From Bacteroidales bacterium (GTDB lineage Bacteria > Bacteroidota > Bacteroidia > Bacteroidales > UBA932), in assembly GCA_017534745.1 (NCBI GenBank), contig JAFXVX010000020.1, positions 1 through 64,000 on the forward strand: a stretch of 64,000 nt of DNA. Reading direction: 5' to 3'. The notes below the pieces were generated by a model. The model was not told the origin of the DNA. It made no database searches and was given only the letters and a program-made list of their open reading frames with translations. Of this stretch, positions 60,533 through 64,000 are shown one piece after another; position 1 is the first letter of the stretch, and every line of letters begins with the position of its first letter. Made by a program: the position numbers and the translations under genes.

Positions 60533-61198
60533 TTATCTTAGTGATTTTACAATTGCGAGTGCATCACGGCAGAGGTCTGAGATCTTAGACCACTCACCGG
60601 CGGCGATTACCTCTTTCGGGAACAGGTTGGAGCCCATGCCGACACAGGTGACGCCGGCCTTGAACCAGCCCTTGAGGTTCTCCTTCGTGGGCTTCACGCC
60701 GCCTGTCACCATTATCTGGCTCCACGGCATCGGGGCGCGGAGGCCCTTGACGAAGGCCGGCCCGAGTACGTCGCCGGGGAAGACCTTGCAGAGGTCGCAG
60801 CCGAGCTCCTGCGCGGCGCCGACTTCGCTGACCGAGCCGCAGCCCGGGCAGTACGGGATGAGCCTGCGGTTACACACCGGGGCTATCGCCGGGTTGAAGA
60901 GCGGGCCTACCACAAAGTTGGCCCCGAGCTGGATGAACATCGCGGCCGTCCCGGGATCCACCACGGACCCGACGCCGACTATCATCCCGGGAAGTTCCCG
61001 GATAGCGTACTTGACCAGCTCCTTGAACACTTCCTGGGCGAAATCCCCCCTGTTGGTAAATTCAAAAGCCCTGATCCCGCCGTCGTAGCAGGCCTTCAGA
61101 ACCTTCTTGGAAATCTCAATGTCAGCATTGTAGAAGACCGGGACTATACCCGTCTCCTTCATAGTCTCAATGACCTGTAGTTTGCTATACTGTGCCAT
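60533..61198 (-). CDS. 2-keto-3-deoxy-6-phosphogluconate aldolase
   Basis: 221 aa. Class I aldolase of the KDPG/KHG family: [74 protein letters not shown] with the region of the Schiff-base Lys in [16 protein letters not shown], and [13 protein letters not shown]. Splits KDPG to pyruvate and glyceraldehyde 3-phosphate, the last step of uronate breakdown. Between kdgK (12 nt) and the transporter (2 nt). Slightly longer than E. coli Eda, as usual in Bacteroidota. Confidence 0.9.
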   Translation of the reverse strand: MAQYSKLQVIETMKETGIVPVFYNADIEISKKVLKACYDGGIRAFEFTNRGDFAQEVFKELVKYAIRELPGMIVGVGSVVDPGTAAMFIQLGANFVVGPLFNPAIAPVCNRRLIPYCPGCGSVSEVGAAQELGCDLCKVFPGDVLGPAFVKGLRAPMPWSQIMVTGGVKPTKENLKGWFKAGVTCVGMGSNLFPKEVIAAGEWSKISDLCRDALAIVKSLR

Positions 61199-61210
61199 AA
61201 TGCAATTGTT

Positions 61211-62251
61211 TTACCTTGAGACGCGGCCGGAGGCGTCACCTTTCATAAGGTTTTCAACCTCGGCTACGGTGACGAGGTTGTAGTCGCCGTAGATGGTGTG
61301 CTTTAGGCAGGAGGCCGCCACTGCAAAGTTGAGGGCCTTCTGGGAGTCATCTTTATATGTAAGGAGTCCGTAGATGAGCCCGCCCATGAAGGAGTCGCCG
61401 CCGCCGACGCGGTCCACTATGTGAGTTATGTCGTAACGCGGGGACTCGAAGAGGGTCTTGCCGTCGAAGAGGACGCCGCCCCAGGTGTTGTGGTTGGCGT
61501 TGATGGAGCCGCGTAGGGTGATGATGACCTTTTTGGCGCGGGGGAACTTTTTCATAAGCTGCTCGCCGACGCTGCGGAAGCGGCCCTGGTCGATGGCGCC
61601 GCCGGTCGATGCCGCGTCGAAGCCTTCGGGCTTGATGCCGAAAACCTTCTCGGCATCTTCCTCGTTGCCGAGGATAATATCGCAGCACTCTGTCAACTCA
61701 GGCATCACTTCGCCGGCCTTTTTGCCGTATTTCCAGAGGTTCTTGCGGTAGTTGAGGTCGCAGGAGACGGTCACGCCGAGGCGGTTCGCCGCGCGGGCGG
61801 CTTCGAGGCACACGGCCGCTGCACCTGCGCTGATAGCCGGAGTGATTCCTGTCCAGTGGAACCAGTCAGCGCCCTCAAACACCTTCTCCCAGTCGATCAT
61901 CCCGGGCTCGATCTCGGAAATGGCCGAATGGGCCCTGTCATAGATCACTTTGCTGGGGCGGGCTACTGCGCCGGTCTCAAGGAAATAGATGCCGAGGCGC
62001 TCGCCGCCGGTCACGCAGAAGCGGGTCCCAACGCCATGCTTGCGAAGGTCCGCTATGCATGAGCGGGCGATGTCGTTGTCCGGGAAACGGGTCACGAACT
62101 CCACGTCCATGCCATAATTGGCCAGCGAAACGGCCACATTGGCCTCGCCGCCTCCGAAAGTCGCATTGAATGAATCTGTCTGGGAGAAACGGAGATAGCC
62201 CGGCGTCGCAAGCCTGAGCATTATCTCACCGAAAGTTATGATTCTGGGCAT
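61211..62251 (-). CDS. kdgK: 2-keto-3-deoxygluconate kinase (PfkB family)
   Basis: 346 aa. TFGEIMLRLATPGYLRFSQT and FNATFGGGEANVAVSLANYG are typical of KdgK; the PfkB signatures FHWTGITPAISAGAAA and IVDRVGGGDSFMGGLIYGLL (catalytic Asp in GGGD) follow. Phosphorylates KDG to KDPG. First gene of the operon; promoter TATTTTTG at 62275. Diverges from the LacI regulator. Confidence 0.92.
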   Translation of the reverse strand: MPRIITFGEIMLRLATPGYLRFSQTDSFNATFGGGEANVAVSLANYGMDVEFVTRFPDNDIARSCIADLRKHGVGTRFCVTGGERLGIYFLETGAVARPSKVIYDRAHSAISEIEPGMIDWEKVFEGADWFHWTGITPAISAGAAAVCLEAARAANRLGVTVSCDLNYRKNLWKYGKKAGEVMPELTECCDIILGNEEDAEKVFGIKPEGFDAASTGGAIDQGRFRSVGEQLMKKFPRAKKVIITLRGSINANHNTWGGVLFDGKTLFESPRYDITHIVDRVGGGDSFMGGLIYGLLTYKDDSQKALNFAVAASCLKHTIYGDYNLVTVAEVENLMKGDASGRVSR

Positions 62252-62274
62252 ACCGGATGGTTGTTTTTATTTTA

Positions 62275-62282
62275 CAAAAATA
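62275..62282 (-). promoter_or_regulatory. -7 promoter element TATTTTTG for the kdgK operon
   Basis: TAnnTTTG on the minus strand, 23 nt before the kdgK ATG. Confidence 0.65.
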
Positions 62283-62297
62283 ACATAAACTTTTAAT

Positions 62298-62313
62298 TTA
62301 CCGTGTTCGGTAA
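62298..62313. promoter_or_regulatory. Candidate LacI-type operator
   Basis: TTACCG-tgtt-CGGTAA, perfect 6-bp arms, in the divergent region and 15 nt upstream of the kdgK -7 element. A further ACGG follows. Candidate site for the regulator encoded at 62355. Confidence 0.5.
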
Positions 62314-62354
62314 CGGAAAAATATTTATCTTTATGCCTGAATCTTTTTGCGAAA

Positions 62355-63392
62355 ATGGGGAAAGTAACCATAAAAGATGTCGCCCGCGCTTCCGGCGTTT
62401 CCAAAGGGACGGTGGACAGGGTGCTCCATGGGCGCGAGGGCGTCTCGCGCAAGAGTCGCGAAAAGATTCTGAGAGTCATCGAAGAGCTTGGTTATGAGCC
62501 AAATGTTTACGCCTCTCTCCTGGCCTCCGGAATAGTCCGGAGCATAGCCGTTATTCTCCCGGAATATACCCCCGGCGAGTTCTGGGGACTCTATGAAAGC
62601 GGCATTGCCAAAGCCGCCTCCGAGGCGGCCAGGCTCAACGTCGAGGTGGTCCGGGTGGCGTATAACCAGTACGATATAGACTCCTTCCGCGCCGCCTGCC
62701 GTGAGGCACTCGCCAAGCAGCCCGCGGGGGTTGTTATCGCTCCGCTCTTCCAGGCCGAGACCGCCCTTTTCACGGCAGAGCTCCGGAGCAAAGGCATCCC
62801 CTACGTTTTTGTGGACACTAAAATTGAGGAAGACGGGTATCTTTCCTCCTATGGTATGCCGATGTACCGCGGCGGCTACCTCTGTGCCGATATCCTCAGC
62901 TACAGAAGGCCCTGCGAGGAGATTCTGATTGTCCGTATAGAAAGGGACAAGCTACGCCAGTCCGACCCGACGGTCGGCCGGCGTGAAGGCTTCCGCGATT
63001 TCATCCGGGAGAACCTGCCGGATTGCACGGTCCACAATGTATTCATAGATCCCAAAGATCCGGAGGGAGTCGCTCTCCGCCTCGGGAAGTTCTTCAGGGA
63101 GCACCCAGGCGTAAGGCACATAGCGACCTTCAACTCCAGGATCCATCTTATCGTTCCGTTCCTGGAGCAGAACGGGTTGCAGGACCTTACCGTCGTCGGT
63201 TTCGACAACCTTCCCGCAAACCTGGATGCTCTGCGTAGCGGCGTCGTCAATGCTCTGATAACACAGCACCCCGAGGAGCAGGCCGCCCGAGCCATCCAGG
63301 ACCTCACTGAATTTATAGTACTGAAAAAATCCCCTGCCCAAAGGGACAATTTCGTCCACATGGACATCCTGACAAGATATAATGCCGACTAA
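62355..63392 (+). CDS. LacI-family transcriptional regulator of uronate use (inferred)
   Basis: 345 aa. HTH and hinge: VTIKDVARASGVSKGTVDRV, LHGREGVSRKSREKIL, ELGYEPNVYASLLAS. The C-terminal part is a periplasmic-binding-protein-like sugar domain (IAVILPEYTPGEFW, PAGVVIAPLF, TVVGFDNLPANLDAL). Divergent from the kdgK operon with a palindrome between, so it probably controls that operon in response to KDG or a uronate; this is inference from position. Followed 3 nt later by an ECF S-component gene. Confidence 0.87.
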   Translation: MGKVTIKDVARASGVSKGTVDRVLHGREGVSRKSREKILRVIEELGYEPNVYASLLASGIVRSIAVILPEYTPGEFWGLYESGIAKAASEAARLNVEVVRVAYNQYDIDSFRAACREALAKQPAGVVIAPLFQAETALFTAELRSKGIPYVFVDTKIEEDGYLSSYGMPMYRGGYLCADILSYRRPCEEILIVRIERDKLRQSDPTVGRREGFRDFIRENLPDCTVHNVFIDPKDPEGVALRLGKFFREHPGVRHIATFNSRIHLIVPFLEQNGLQDLTVVGFDNLPANLDALRSGVVNALITQHPEEQAARAIQDLTEFIVLKKSPAQRDNFVHMDILTRYNAD

Positions 63393-63395
63393 GCC

Positions 63396-63905
63396 ATGAC
63401 CACACTCGCAATCCAACACGAAAAGTACACATTCACCGACCTTAAGACCTATCTCGCCGCCCTCGCGTTCATCGCGGGCAACATCGTAGTCCCGCAACTG
63501 TGCCACCTCATCCCGCGCGGCGGCCTGATCTTCCTCCCCATCTACTTCTTCACCCTGATTGCAACCTTCAAGTGCGGTTGGAAGGTCGGCCTTATGACCG
63601 CCATCCTTTCCCCGCTTGTCAACTGCGCCTTCTTCGGGATGCCGCCAGTGGCTTCTCTGCCCGCCATCCTCGTCAAATCGACCGCGATGGTCGGCGCAGG
63701 ATGGCTTTTCGGCCGGAAGATGGGGCTCAGCATCTGGTCCGTCCTTCTGACAGTGCTTGCCTATCAGGCCGTTGGGATGACGTTTGAGTTCATCATGACC
63801 GGGGACATCATGTATGCCCTCCAGGACGTCCGCATCGGCTGGCCCGGGATGCTGATCCAGGTAATCGGCGGCTTCCTTTTACTTAAACTTATAGAGAAGT
63901 GGTAG
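63396..63905 (+). CDS. ECF transporter S-component-like membrane protein
   Basis: 169 aa, about five to six hydrophobic segments (LAALAFIAGNIVVPQLCHL, IYFFTLIATFKCGWKVGLMT, LVNCAFFGMPPVASLPAILV, LTVLAYQAVGMTF). The pattern F..GW..GL..A..SPL.N is like substrate-binding S-components of ECF importers, which bind vitamins or other small solutes and work with a separate energising module. No A or T component gene is in the window. In an operon with the LacI gene, which is unusual for a vitamin transporter. Confidence 0.7.
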   Translation: MTTLAIQHEKYTFTDLKTYLAALAFIAGNIVVPQLCHLIPRGGLIFLPIYFFTLIATFKCGWKVGLMTAILSPLVNCAFFGMPPVASLPAILVKSTAMVGAGWLFGRKMGLSIWSVLLTVLAYQAVGMTFEFIMTGDIMYALQDVRIGWPGMLIQVIGGFLLLKLIEKW

Positions 63906-64000
63906 GGGCCCTCGAGTCTTTTGACATACCCCTTGAGTGCTATGCCGCCGACGTGCGGGAGATAGCGGCGGAGACCATCGCCCGCTTCGGCGCCCGCGAA
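63899..64000 (+). CDS. Start of an unidentified gene (cut by window edge)
   Basis: 34 codons from a GTG overlapping the ECF S-component stop by 7 nt: MVGALESFDIPLECYAADV then REIAAETIARFG. Open to the window end with normal codon use. I do not recognise the family. Given the position it belongs to the LacI/ECF operon. Confidence 0.5.
   Translation, partial: MVGALESFDIPLECYAADVREIAAETIARFGARE

Overview
The window reads as a moderately high-GC member of the Bacteroidota, most likely Bacteroidales. Reasons: almost every visible promoter has the Bacteroidota -7 element TAnnTTTG; there are families typical of that order (a TIGR04133-like radical SAM protein, a PCMD-domain secreted protein, golvesin-domain amidase-like protein, bactofilin, THUMP-like methyltransferase, TamB, the TGS-domain nucleoside kinase); and nearly all genes can be placed in a dense chromosome with ATGA overlaps. 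No rRNA, CRISPR array, prophage, intact insertion sequence or plasmid gene was seen. Genus cannot be set from this sequence alone.

Layout. 1-4177 (all minus) is a surface-polysaccharide precursor operon: FnlA/CapE, a short SDR reductase, a non-hydrolysing UDP-GlcNAc 2-epimerase (together a UDP-L-FucNAc-type route), then RmlA and the start of RmlB (dTDP-rhamnose route). It is visibly more AT-rich than what follows. 4347-4868 is a stand-alone toxin-like domain protein. 4872-11370 (minus) adds UDP-glucose dehydrogenase, UDP-glucuronate 4-epimerase, a sugar nucleotidyltransferase, a GHMP kinase that looks like plant galacturonokinase rather than galactokinase, and a Wzx-type flippase; a small plus-strand transcription unit (6322-6690) sits inside this block. 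11623-18323 holds a secreted protein, an MGMT variant, SOD, IspF, a Myb/SANT-like protein, a GNAT, a NahK-like kinase and a dipeptide epimerase. 18421-34000 holds a secreted nuclease, phosphatase, nucleoside kinase, Gmk, Fur, FtsE, phosphohexomutase, arginase-like protein, radical SAM protein, methyltransferase, FKBP, RecR, PnuC, MntP and TsaD. 33992-41443 is a TamB-RsmI-MtaB-PhnP-like operon; 41516-44367 a WalJ-like hydrolase and a TPR protein; 44441-52139 an M28-like protein, MsbA-like exporter, VanZ, golvesin-domain protein and MnmA. 52136-58890 includes a PCMD protein, tRNA-Thr, an FAD oxidoreductase, bactofilin, SecA and a lipoprotein. 59079-62251 is an Ashwell-type uronate catabolic operon (KdgK, KdgA, hexuronate transporter) divergent from a LacI regulator and an ECF S-component.

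The most unusual content is not a single gene but repeat biology. A palindromic dispersed element lies in frame inside at least four enzymes, always read in the same frame; tandem repeats of 54 or 24 bp expand exposed loops of other enzymes; two 83-nt tandem units after the dipeptide epimerase differ by compensatory changes in all stem arms; and several genes start within 4-7 nt of the -7 element, which suggests leaderless transcripts. Functional names below rest on reading motifs and on family knowledge, not on database searches.
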